DNA from: Enterococcus sp. DIV0212c
GTDB taxonomy: Bacteria > Bacillota > Bacilli > Lactobacillales > Enterococcaceae
NCBI RefSeq assembly: GCF_017377505.1
Contig: NZ_JAFREN010000002.1
Coordinates: 74,604-138,603 of the forward strand
Length of the DNA stretch: 64,000 bases
Reading direction: 5' to 3'
Under the pieces are notes generated by a model that worked only from the letters and a program-made list of their open reading frames with translations, was not told where the DNA came from and did no database searches. Position 1 is the first letter of the stretch. Each line of letters opens with the position of its first letter. A program made the position numbers and the translations under genes. This document shows, in pieces, positions 8,837 to 16,824 of this stretch.

Positions 8837-11467
8837 TTATTTTTTTAACGTAGGCACGATATCAAACGTTTGGTCCATTATGTTTGTAATCGTTAAAGCG
8901 ACTCCAGCAAAACCAGAAAATATATCCATTGTTATTTTCGTTCCGTTATCGCCAGCAATAGCAAGACCTGTACCAATTTGTATAAGATGTGGCTGCAAGC
9001 CTGCTACAAATGATTGGCTTATCTGTTCGGCATCGCCCAATTTCAATTGTTCGTTTATAAGTAATTGGCTTAATTTTAGACCGCTATACCCATTAAATAA
9101 ACCTGGAAATACAGAAAAATTGGTTTCTAAAGCTCGGTATAACGGCAATTGTTTGACACAATTGGCTTGCGTTATGTGTTGACTATTTTTGGCTATCAAT
9201 AGACCTAAACCAGCGCTTCCAGTTGCTAAATACGGTAACGATCGATGTTGCTGCTTGCATTGTAAACTGTTTTTTTGACTAACCACGTAGCTTGCAAGCT
9301 CTGTTTCAATCGCCACATTTAAACAATCAATAAATAAATCGTCATCGGTTAATTTGTACACTTCGGCAAATAACCAACCTAAACCAGCATGTCCATAAAA
9401 TAATCCTATTGTCTGTTCCGCAGGGTTATTCGTCAGTCGTCCCTTTTGTTTTGCATGAATAAATTGGTTAGGCTGAGCTTGATAAGCGCGTGCAAGTTGT
9501 CTAAGTTTGATAAGTAGCAGTTCAGCATTCTCATCCATTAGCCTTCGCTGACTTAGAAAATAGCTGCCCGTTAGTAGAATTCCTGCTAAACCATTATATA
9601 AATTAAAATTTTTGCATCCCTCAATCATCGGTTTAAAAAATTGGTTAACATACTTTGTCGCCTGCTCCGTTTCTCCAAGTTGATCAAGCAACCAACAAGT
9701 TCCTGCTAATCCATCAAACAAACCGCCTTGTACTTGCTTCATCATAGATATGTCATTTATAGATGCGGCAATGATTCTTTGTTTTGTTTCGGTTAATCTT
9801 TCTTGCTCTCCCAATAAATGTTCAAGTTTTGTATACGCCCAGATAATGCCTAGATCGGAAAAAGCAATCCCTTGTTTACTTCTCGTTCCATAATAATGAA
9901 CGGGAAAATGGCGAAAATCATAATCGCGTTGCCACATTTGCATAACGGAAGAAGCTCCATTTAAAAGCTGTTTGCCCCAAGTTTGTATAGTCGATTCCGC
10001 ACTTGCCTGACTATTGTCTGATAAATACGGCTGTAAAACTTTGTTAGGGGATACGACTTCAATTGTTTGAACTTTCTTTTTTAATTCCGCCAATATCCTG
10101 ACGTATGCATTGATCTCTTCTTGCTTGTAACCTAAGGTCTGAAAATACTGTTGTCCCGCTCGTTCGGTTTGTTCCCCAAATTGATAGACTAAATCAGCTT
10201 GTAAAATGAGCGGATAGAATAGAAAATGCGCCACTTGAAGTACGCCATACCAATCAATTCGCTCTGGCGTTAACTCTTTTCCCCAAGCCCTAAATCCTGG
10301 TGCCGCCACTTGATGAAATGGCACTGAATGATTCTTAAAAAGCGCTTCGCCCCAATCGATCAACATCACCTGTTCATCATCAGTGAGAATAATATTGCTT
10401 AAATGAATATCTTGATGATACACGTCACTTTTATGTGCTGCCTCGACAATTTCAATTAATTGGCTGACAATTTTTCGTATTTTTTGCAAATAATCCCTTT
10501 GTTTATTAGCAGAAAAAGGATAATGTCCTGTCACCCAACGATTAAGCACTACGCCTTCCACTTTTTCCATAGCTAAATACTGATGCTCCCAAACGGTGCC
10601 ATACCAACAATAATCGGGCACACCGCTCAAACTATTAAGAAGCTTCAATGCTTTTTTTTCCGCTGCTAAACGATCAGTTGCGTAAGTAGAATAATGATCA
10701 ATCCCAGTATAAGGACGTGCTTCTTTTAAAATAATCTCTTTTTCTGAGTCAGCTAATATCGCTTGATAAATCCCACCACAATTTGAAAATTGAATAGCTG
10801 ATTTTATCGTAAACGGCATATCTGCTGTCTCTCCATCTGAGTCATATAACCAACTTTTTAAAAAATTTGGTACCTCGATTCCTTCTGGAAGATGAAATAC
10901 GGCCTCTCGTTGATCGATGACTTCACCATAACTTGTTTTGAGCATCTGACTATCCATAGGCATATTTTCTTCTGGATAAGCATCTCGAAAAACTCCGTAT
11001 CGCAAATAAATTGGGGCTTTTTGCCAACGTTTATCGCTTAAAATATATGGACCAGAAAAACCATTTAGTTTGTTTTCCAAAGCAGCCAAAAACGCTTCTA
11101 ACTGTGCTTGGTCTGGGTAACAAGTAATGAATTTCCCAGAAAATCCTCTACTGACATGTTTGCCATTACGGATTTTAAACACTTTCTCGGTTGCTAAATG
11201 TTTAAAACAAACATTGTTTTGAAAGCAAACTTCTGCGGTGTTTTTAAGTATCGCTTCAACATCAGCTAAGTTTGCACTAACATGCACTTTCCAACCTTGC
11301 CTTTGGATTTTCTTTCGTAACGGAAATAACGTTGTCCATTCTTTGTCACTTTTGATTTCATGCCAGCCAGCAGGCAAAGGGAGCGAATACATGGTTGACG
11401 TATCTTTTGATAAACTATTAGCTCTGAAAAATAATGGATCATCTATATAAGCATTAAATGAAGTCAT
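8837..11467 (-). CDS. class III lanthipeptide synthetase LanKC
   Basis: An 876-residue enzyme with the three-part LanKC order. Residues about 1-200 form the phospho-Ser/Thr lyase domain (opening FNAYIDDPLFF is typical of RamC/LabKC proteins). About 215-480 is the kinase, with Lys248, the catalytic loop HQDIHLSNI (Asp353, Asn358) and IDWGEA (Asp371). About 520-870 is a LanC-like cyclase with repeated GLAG/GHAG/GYSG turns. The cyclase lacks the Cys/Cys-His zinc ligands of LanC, LanM and class IV enzymes, which points to class III. It should phosphorylate and eliminate Ser/Thr in the two precursors just downstream and guide Cys addition. It follows the thioredoxin-like gene by 36 nt; the ATG has GAAAGGA upstream. 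Confidence 0.92.
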   Translation of the reverse strand: MTSFNAYIDDPLFFRANSLSKDTSTMYSLPLPAGWHEIKSDKEWTTLFPLRKKIQRQGWKVHVSANLADVEAILKNTAEVCFQNNVCFKHLATEKVFKIRNGKHVSRGFSGKFITCYPDQAQLEAFLAALENKLNGFSGPYILSDKRWQKAPIYLRYGVFRDAYPEENMPMDSQMLKTSYGEVIDQREAVFHLPEGIEVPNFLKSWLYDSDGETADMPFTIKSAIQFSNCGGIYQAILADSEKEIILKEARPYTGIDHYSTYATDRLAAEKKALKLLNSLSGVPDYCWYGTVWEHQYLAMEKVEGVVLNRWVTGHYPFSANKQRDYLQKIRKIVSQLIEIVEAAHKSDVYHQDIHLSNIILTDDEQVMLIDWGEALFKNHSVPFHQVAAPGFRAWGKELTPERIDWYGVLQVAHFLFYPLILQADLVYQFGEQTERAGQQYFQTLGYKQEEINAYVRILAELKKKVQTIEVVSPNKVLQPYLSDNSQASAESTIQTWGKQLLNGASSVMQMWQRDYDFRHFPVHYYGTRSKQGIAFSDLGIIWAYTKLEHLLGEQERLTETKQRIIAASINDISMMKQVQGGLFDGLAGTCWLLDQLGETEQATKYVNQFFKPMIEGCKNFNLYNGLAGILLTGSYFLSQRRLMDENAELLLIKLRQLARAYQAQPNQFIHAKQKGRLTNNPAEQTIGLFYGHAGLGWLFAEVYKLTDDDLFIDCLNVAIETELASYVVSQKNSLQCKQQHRSLPYLATGSAGLGLLIAKNSQHITQANCVKQLPLYRALETNFSVFPGLFNGYSGLKLSQLLINEQLKLGDAEQISQSFVAGLQPHLIQIGTGLAIAGDNGTKITMDIFSGFAGVALTITNIMDQTFDIVPTLKK

Positions 11468-11503
11468 CTTTTTGGTTTCCTTTCATTAACAGACATTTAA
11501 CTC

Positions 11504-11896
11504 TCATGTTGCTTGATTGATAAAGTTTTCGATCTCTTTCTCACTTTTATCTCCCATTAGTGTTGCGGTTATTGTCTTATTTTTATAAATAACTAATAGA
11601 GGGATTTCCTCAACTTGAAATTTATTCATTTCCTTTGGCAATAGACTGTCTTCACGATGCGTGTCAATATTATAATAATAAAGAACTTTCCCTTGCTTTT
11701 TCATAACCTTCTTTAGTTTCGGGAAAAACTTTTTACAGTGCGGACAAGAGTCGCGACCAAAATATATAATAGCTTTCTCATGTTGAGGTAAAACATGATC
11801 AATCGATTGTTCTATTGGAATTTCAGTCAAACTTTCTTTTGGCGAACAACCTATAAGAAACAATAATATTAAAATAACTAGACTTATTTTTTTCAT
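11504..11896 (-). CDS. thioredoxin-like CPHC lipoprotein
   Basis: A 130-residue predicted lipoprotein. The lipobox LIGC puts the lipidated cysteine at residue 17, and a thioredoxin-like fold follows with the active-site motif CPHC at residues 51-54 and the cis-proline region EEIPLLVIYKN. CPHC is the DsbA-type dithiol and favours oxidation or isomerisation. It would act on the outer face of the membrane. It sits between the toxin gene (four cysteines) and lanKC (precursors with three cysteines each), so its substrates may be one or both secreted products. The role is inferred; related proteins accompany several bacteriocin loci. Confidence 0.85.
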   Translation of the reverse strand: MKKISLVILILLFLIGCSPKESLTEIPIEQSIDHVLPQHEKAIIYFGRDSCPHCKKFFPKLKKVMKKQGKVLYYYNIDTHREDSLLPKEMNKFQVEEIPLLVIYKNKTITATLMGDKSEKEIENFINQAT

Positions 11897-11966
11897 ATCT
11901 ACTCCTATTTTCCCAGCTATAATAGATCAAGGGGCATGATTAACTTGTTATACCCCTTGTGAAATG

Positions 11967-12956
11967 TTAAATATCTTGAGAATTCACGTTCAATAATTTA
12001 GGATTGTTAGGATCAGTAATGTCGTAATCTTTTGTAACCACGCGATGACCACCTACACCTTCAAAGCTACCTTCTCCTTTGAAGAAAGGTAATTTTTTCG
12101 CACTTGGCACTTTCGTATTCATATACATACCTGAATTTTCCAATTCTTGTTTTTGGTCGCTATTTAAATTGTCATAAAGAATCGTGAAGTCTTTATTAAA
12201 TGTTCGGTCCTTATTGACACAAATACCCCCACCAGGTGTACCTTTACAAACGCTGCCTTTTGCCTCTATTGCTACATTAATGTCAGCATCACTAATTGCT
12301 TCAGCCGTAAAAGCTACGGATCCATCGTACTCAAGTGCATACAATTCTGTAACTACTTTAATCACTTGGTTCGGTTGTACCGTATAGGCTTGTGGTGATG
12401 TACTTGTCGTTTCTGATTCAGAATCAGAAACAGTTTCCGATTTATTAAAATCAAAGGGTAAATTCACTCTGCCAACACCAAGAATATCGGCAGCTACAAT
12501 GACATTTCCGATATTATGTGGTAAAACAAAGCCCTTATCAACTGTAGTAGACTTGGATTTTGTTTTGGTAACGGCATGCACTGAAGTATATCTTGTTTCT
12601 GGCTTAGAACTTGTCTGATTCGTTAAGATGTCTTCCCCAAGATGTTTGATCATAATTTCTTTTTGATAAATATCTTTCGTTTGCCCTTTCACATTTACTC
12701 TTAAGTTATGTGTGATATTATGCGGATCTGGATTATAGGTACAAAATGAAATTTTATCGTTACAGTCGTCTTTTGTCCCAGCAATAAAATTTTTATAATA
12801 AAAAGTTCCAGCTTTTGTCATTAACTCATTAACATTAGTAGACCCAACTTGCGGTTGAACCTCTTCTTGCACATTTTCTGCATTTGCCGTACTAAATGGA
12901 GTAACTAGTAAAATCCCCATTATGATACTGGCACTAAATGTATTCACTAATTTCAT
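11967..12956 (-). CDS. ETX/MTX2-family aerolysin-like pore-forming toxin
   Basis: A 329-residue secreted protein with a signal peptide ending near TANA (residue 26). Residues about 120-225 show the epsilon-toxin/MTX2 pattern: a Ser/Thr-rich strand (TKTKSKSTTVDKGFVLP), an alternating amphipathic stretch suited to a beta-hairpin (about 150-170), a second Ser/Thr-rich strand (SETVSDSESETTSTS), then YTVQPNQVIKVVTELY, the counterpart of the VPANTTVEVIAYL strand of epsilon toxin. Unusual for the family are four cysteines (65, 72, 237, 246). It is the first gene of the co-directional island operon, with a long leader. It is not of the hemolysin-like Epx family. Fold is confident; target cell is unknown. 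Confidence 0.83.
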   Translation of the reverse strand: MKLVNTFSASIIMGILLVTPFSTANAENVQEEVQPQVGSTNVNELMTKAGTFYYKNFIAGTKDDCNDKISFCTYNPDPHNITHNLRVNVKGQTKDIYQKEIMIKHLGEDILTNQTSSKPETRYTSVHAVTKTKSKSTTVDKGFVLPHNIGNVIVAADILGVGRVNLPFDFNKSETVSDSESETTSTSPQAYTVQPNQVIKVVTELYALEYDGSVAFTAEAISDADINVAIEAKGSVCKGTPGGGICVNKDRTFNKDFTILYDNLNSDQKQELENSGMYMNTKVPSAKKLPFFKGEGSFEGVGGHRVVTKDYDITDPNNPKLLNVNSQDI

Positions 12957-13175
12957 AACATCATACCTTCCTCTCCGTTTTTGTATTATTAAGTAACTGA
13001 TTAATCTTGAAACATTCTTTAAAAAATCATGTCTTTTGAACTATCAGCGCCTCCCTTTGAAACATTTTCAACGTCATTCACCTCCAATCGCCTTCTTGCT
13101 CATAACATAACGATTTTTTCATTAGTTTACTATAAACATTGCGGTCTATTTTTTTCTAATGGCACATGTTAAGCG

Positions 13176-13204
13176 TTTATAATCCCATCAAAAAATGAAA
13201 GTTT
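13176..13204 (-). promoter_or_regulatory. candidate promoter of the toxin-lanthipeptide operon
   Basis: On the minus strand TATAAA (13176-13181) is a good -10, but at 17-nt spacing the -35 is only AAACTT (13199-13204). The first phased direct repeat overlaps this weak -35, an arrangement typical of activator-dependent promoters. The leader to the toxin ATG would be about 210 nt and contains no gene I can support. By eye only. Confidence 0.4.
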
Positions 13205-13230
13205 AGTGGGGTTTAGTGAAGTTTAGATTA
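13201..13230. promoter_or_regulatory. three 10-bp phased direct repeats, putative operator
   Basis: The plus strand reads GTTTAGTGGG, GTTTAGTGAA, GTTTAGATTA without gaps, a period of exactly 10 bp, so the sites face the same side of the helix. They lie in the 431-bp divergent region between the toxin operon and the membrane LuxR-type gene. Tandem sites of this kind suit a HTH activator that binds head to tail. The repeat is directly visible; the binding protein is inferred from position. Confidence 0.65.
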
Positions 13231-13319
13231 TACATGCTACAAGAAAATCGATAACTAGGTGACTAATTCATTGGACAAAATTCTAAACTATTTTTTCGAA
13301 CGTTTTGACCTATAAATTT

Positions 13320-13348
13320 TTCACATTTTTTATATTTACTTGTATAAT
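13320..13348 (+). promoter_or_regulatory. promoter of the LuxR-type regulator gene
   Basis: TTCACA (13320-13325), a 17-nt spacer and a perfect TATAAT (13343-13348) lie about 40 nt upstream of the regulator ATG. A GAGGTGAC SD follows. This gives the regulator its own near-consensus promoter, separate from the phased repeats. Confidence 0.6.
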
Positions 13349-13387
13349 AGTTCTATAAATAAATCATTTAACAAAATGAGGTGACGT

Positions 13388-14299
13388 ATGTTTTCTTTAA
13401 ATTATTTCCTATTTTTTCTACTCTGCTATTTTGCTGTTGTCGTGTTGACTGGAATACTTTTTTTAAAAGACAAAAACAAAATCTATCGAATGTTGTTAAT
13501 CTATTTTTTACTTTTCTTTCTCAGTGCTTTTTCGGATTATATCAATATTTGCCTTTCAGAAAAATCTGCTTGTTCAACCTGCTCTTTCTTCCAGTTAATA
13601 AATGTTTTCATTTATACCCTAACCATTATCTTTTCATTTTTACTTTGCAAACAGCTCATACCAGCATCCAAATTATGGAAACATGTTTTACTGCTGTCTT
13701 TAACTATTGCGTTAATTATTTTACCGTTGCACATTGGGCAAAAGTGGACAACCAGTATTTTAATCGCTGGTTTGGTAGATAATGCTTTTTTAATTTACCT
13801 GGGCTGTTTAACAAGAAAAAAGTTACAAACGCCAAATTCCGCTCTTAATCAATTTCTTCTTAATAATAAAAATTTTGGATTAACTTTAATTTTTGGCGGT
13901 TTCGTTACAATTATTTGGAATTTATATGATTTTTTTTACTTTCCAGATGTCCAACATTATTTCTTTTTCATTCATGGTCATAGTTTAAATAGTGATAGCA
14001 TCTCCATTTTGCTGTGCTTTTGGTTGGTCAAGTTTTTCATGCAAAGAATTCACATCGATCCTGTCACCGCTTTTTCATCTGATACATTTGAAAGCTTTTG
14101 TTCAGAGTTTCACTTAACGAATCGCGAAAAAGATATTTTAGCTGAACTATTAAGCAACATGACTTACCAAGAAATTGCCGATAAATTATATATATCGATT
14201 GGAACGGTTAAAGCTCACTCTCATCATATTTTTTCGAAAACAGAAGTAAACCGAAAAGATGACTTAGTAAAACTCTATCAACGTTTCATGAATAAATAA
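13388..14299 (+). CDS. membrane-anchored LuxR-type transcription regulator
   Basis: A 303-residue protein with about seven or eight hydrophobic segments over residues 1-215 and a C-terminal LuxR/GerE DNA-binding domain: LTNREKDILAELLSNMTYQEIADKLYISIGTVKAHSHHIFSK (about residues 243-285, given in part as key helices NMTYQEIA and IGTVKAHS). Confidence 0.
   Translation: MFSLNYFLFFLLCYFAVVVLTGILFLKDKNKIYRMLLIYFLLFFLSAFSDYINICLSEKSACSTCSFFQLINVFIYTLTIIFSFLLCKQLIPASKLWKHVLLLSLTIALIILPLHIGQKWTTSILIAGLVDNAFLIYLGCLTRKKLQTPNSALNQFLLNNKNFGLTLIFGGFVTIIWNLYDFFYFPDVQHYFFFIHGHSLNSDSISILLCFWLVKFFMQRIHIDPVTAFSSDTFESFCSEFHLTNREKDILAELLSNMTYQEIADKLYISIGTVKAHSHHIFSKTEVNRKDDLVKLYQRFMNK
13388..14299 (+). CDS. membrane LuxR-type regulator of the island
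   Basis: A 303-residue protein with about seven hydrophobic segments over residues 1-215, then a C-terminal LuxR/GerE helix-turn-helix with the hallmarks LTNREKDIL, MTYQEIADKL and GTVKAHSHHI. It has no receiver domain, so it is a one-component sensor that binds DNA from the membrane. It is divergent from the toxin-lanKC operon and separated from it by phased repeats, which makes it the likely activator. A signal may be a membrane or extracellular cue, possibly the lanthipeptide itself. DNA-binding domain is certain; target and signal are inferred. Confidence 0.85.
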   Translation: MFSLNYFLFFLLCYFAVVVLTGILFLKDKNKIYRMLLIYFLLFFLSAFSDYINICLSEKSACSTCSFFQLINVFIYTLTIIFSFLLCKQLIPASKLWKHVLLLSLTIALIILPLHIGQKWTTSILIAGLVDNAFLIYLGCLTRKKLQTPNSALNQFLLNNKNFGLTLIFGGFVTIIWNLYDFFYFPDVQHYFFFIHGHSLNSDSISILLCFWLVKFFMQRIHIDPVTAFSSDTFESFCSEFHLTNREKDILAELLSNMTYQEIADKLYISIGTVKAHSHHIFSKTEVNRKDDLVKLYQRFMNK

Positions 14300-14471
14300 T
14301 TTAAAAAATACACAAAGAAAAATAACATGGGTAACTTGGATTTACTGTAATCGGATGAAATTCGCTGATGTTATGAGTATATTATTTTCTGAATAAAGAG
14401 GAGATACACTTATTCGGGCTTACCAATGATGGATAGAACAGTTTGGCAAAACATTGAGGAATAACGCAAAA

Positions 14472-14515
14472 ATTGCCAACCACTTGCCCTTGATACTGGC
14501 AAATGGTTGGCAATT
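14472..14515. terminator. convergent hairpin between luxR-type gene and lepA
   Basis: Arms ATTGCCAACCA and TGGTTGGCAAT with extra TTGCC/GGCAA pairing inside. It lies between convergent genes and can end transcription from both sides. The preceding 14300-14470 has no gene I can support. Confidence 0.6.
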
Positions 14516-14561
14516 TATATGAAAAATGCTGAAATTTAATTATTGGTTTCAAAATAGATTT

Positions 14562-16397
14562 CTATTTCTTCGGTTCGTCCTCGTCCATTTTCAGAACAGC
14601 CATGAAGGCTTCTTGCGGAACTTCTACAGAACCAACTTGTTTCATACGTTTTTTACCATCTTTTTGTTTTTCTAGCAACTTACGTTTACGTGAGATATCC
14701 CCACCATAACATTTAGCCAAAACGTTTTTGCGCAACGCTTTGATTGTTGAGCGCGCAGTGATTTTTTGACCAATTGCAGCTTGAATCGGCACTTCAAATT
14801 GTTGTCTAGGAATTAGTTTCTTCAGTTTCTCAACGATTACTTTTCCTCGTTCAAAAGCAAAATCTTTATGCACAATAAAGCTTAGTGCATCGACTTTTTC
14901 TGAGTTTAACAAAATATCCATCTTAGATAGATTACTCTTACGGTAACCAATCATTTCATAATCTAATGAAGCGTATCCTTTTGTTCCTGATTTTAAGCGG
15001 TCAAAGAAATCATAAACGATTTCTGATAACGGCATATCATAAATGACATTTACTCGGTATTCATCTAAATAATCCATCGTTACAAATTCTCCACGTTTCC
15101 GTTGTGAAATTTCCATAACAGCCCCAACATATTCATTTGGTACCATAATTGTCGCTTTAACGTATGGTTCTTCCACAAAGTCCACAGAGCTTTGATCTGG
15201 AAATTCTGCTGGGTTATCAACCACAATTTTCGTGCCATCTGTCTTCGTTACATGATAGATTACTGATGGTGCCGTTGTGATCAAATCAAGATTAAATTCT
15301 CGTTCCAATCGTTCTTGAATAACATCCATATGCAACAGGCCTAAAAATCCACAACGATAACCAAAACCTAATGCTTGAGACGATTCAGCTTCAAACTGTA
15401 GCGCTGCATCATTTAGTTGTAATTTTTCCAATGCTTCACGTAACTCAACATAACGTGAATTATCGATTGGATAAAGTCCACAATAAACCATTGGATTCAT
15501 TTTACGATATCCTGCTAACGCTTCTTTTGCGGGATTATTCGCTAAAGTCACTGTATCCCCTACTTGCGTATCACGAACCGTTTTAATTGCAGCTGTGATA
15601 TAACCTACGTCACCGACCATTAAGAAGTCACGACTAATCGGTTTTGGTGAGAAAATACCAACATCTGTCACTTCAAAAGTTTTATTGTTATTCATCATCA
15701 TGATCTTATCACCAGGTTTTACAACCCCGTCCATGATCCGAACATTTAAAATAACCCCACGATAACTGTCATAGACAGAATCAAAAATCAACGCTTTTAA
15801 CGGTGCTTCAAGATCACCTGTTGGCGCTGGAACTAAATCAACGATTTGTTCTAAAATGTCTTCGATCCCAATCCCTGCTTTGGCACTAGCTAAAACAGCA
15901 TCACTAGCATCGATCCCGATCACATCTTCGATTTCTGTACGAACACGTTCTGGATCTGCTGCTGGTAAATCGATTTTATTGATAACTGGAATAATTTCCA
16001 AATCATTATCTAACGCTAAGTAAACATTCGCTAATGTTTGTGCTTCGATTCCTTGAGCCGCATCCACAACTAAAATCGCGCCCTCACAAGCTGCCAAACT
16101 TCTTGATACTTCGTAAGTAAAATCGACATGTCCTGGCGTGTCGATCAAATGAAAGATATAATCTTCGCCATCTTTTGCTGTATACGTTAATTCAACAGCA
16201 TTCAGTTTGATCGTAATTCCACGTTCACGCTCTAAATCCATCGCATCGAGTAATTGATCTTGCATTTCGCGATCTGACACAGTTTCCGTTTTTTGTAAGA
16301 TCCGGTCAGCGAGTGTTGATTTTCCGTGGTCAATATGAGCAATAATGGAAAAGTTACGAATCTTTTCTTGTCTTTGCTTCATTTCATTTATATTCAT
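14562..16397 (-). CDS. lepA: elongation factor 4 (LepA)
   Basis: Translational GTPase of 611 residues, usual length, that back-translocates stalled ribosomes. G1 [14 protein letters not shown]2 in RERGITIK, G3 DTPGHVDF and G4 NKIDLP are present near residues 19-135. The C-terminal LepA-specific domain begins near [20 protein letters not shown]. The ATG follows GAGGA. Housekeeping gene that marks the right edge of the accessory island. Confidence 0.97.
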   Translation of the reverse strand: MNINEMKQRQEKIRNFSIIAHIDHGKSTLADRILQKTETVSDREMQDQLLDAMDLERERGITIKLNAVELTYTAKDGEDYIFHLIDTPGHVDFTYEVSRSLAACEGAILVVDAAQGIEAQTLANVYLALDNDLEIIPVINKIDLPAADPERVRTEIEDVIGIDASDAVLASAKAGIGIEDILEQIVDLVPAPTGDLEAPLKALIFDSVYDSYRGVILNVRIMDGVVKPGDKIMMMNNNKTFEVTDVGIFSPKPISRDFLMVGDVGYITAAIKTVRDTQVGDTVTLANNPAKEALAGYRKMNPMVYCGLYPIDNSRYVELREALEKLQLNDAALQFEAESSQALGFGYRCGFLGLLHMDVIQERLEREFNLDLITTAPSVIYHVTKTDGTKIVVDNPAEFPDQSSVDFVEEPYVKATIMVPNEYVGAVMEISQRKRGEFVTMDYLDEYRVNVIYDMPLSEIVYDFFDRLKSGTKGYASLDYEMIGYRKSNLSKMDILLNSEKVDALSFIVHKDFAFERGKVIVEKLKKLIPRQQFEVPIQAAIGQKITARSTIKALRKNVLAKCYGGDISRKRKLLEKQKDGKKRMKQVGSVEVPQEAFMAVLKMDEDEPKK

Positions 16398-16824
16398 TAA
16401 TAGTCCTCATTTCTTTTATAAAAAGCTGAATGAGCTTGTGATTTTGTTGAATCAAATCGTACTGGCTCATCGCTCCGATCATTTTCAATCAGCACTTCCC
16501 ATTATAGCAAGATTTCCATCAGAATTAAAGAACTTTCCTATGTTTGTACATGGCTTTCATGAATCTATTTGATTTAGCAGAGAATCTCATAATCATTGCT
16601 CACAAATTTACTTTGCCCTTCTTTCAAGATAAAAAACTACGTATCTCTCTTCCTAATAGACCATGAGATAGAATAATAATGTGTTTTTATTGGATTAATT
16701 AAATTTATTCAAGCCAAGTTTCGGCGTCAGATATCCTTCTTCACCATTTCTTAGTAAGTAATACTCTATTTATTCTTACTTTTTTGATATACTGAGGGTA
16801 GAAAAAACAATTGGAGATGGAAAA
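16398..16824. other. intergenic control region of lepA and GNAT gene
   Basis: About 430 nt between divergent genes with no gene I can support. On the minus strand a TATAAT at 16501-16506 is a plausible lepA -10. On the plus strand TATACT at 16788-16793 is a plausible -10 for the acetyltransferase gene, followed by an SD (GGAG) before its ATG. No conserved operator or structured RNA was recognised. Confidence 0.4.

Noticed and set aside
8837..11467. Class II LanM or class IV LanL enzyme
   Set aside because: N-terminal lyase and Ser/Thr-kinase-like motifs rule out LanM; missing Cys/Cys-His zinc ligands argue against class IV.
11967..12956. Epx (hemolysin-like) enterococcal toxin
   Set aside because: The Ser/Thr-rich strand-hairpin-strand pattern matches ETX/MTX2, not the hemolysin/NetB family to which Epx belongs.
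13381..13782. Overlapping 133-codon frame at the start of the LuxR-type gene
   Set aside because: Out-of-frame shadow; the SD and the ATG at 13388 fit the regulator.
13388..14299. A first feature entry for the LuxR-type gene with confidence 0
   Set aside because: It is a duplicate draft entry of the same gene; the second entry with confidence 0.85 is the annotation to use.
14400..14461. Short frame after an AGGAGA sequence
   Set aside because: Only a dozen codons, with no similarity or conservation that I can support; possibly a remnant.
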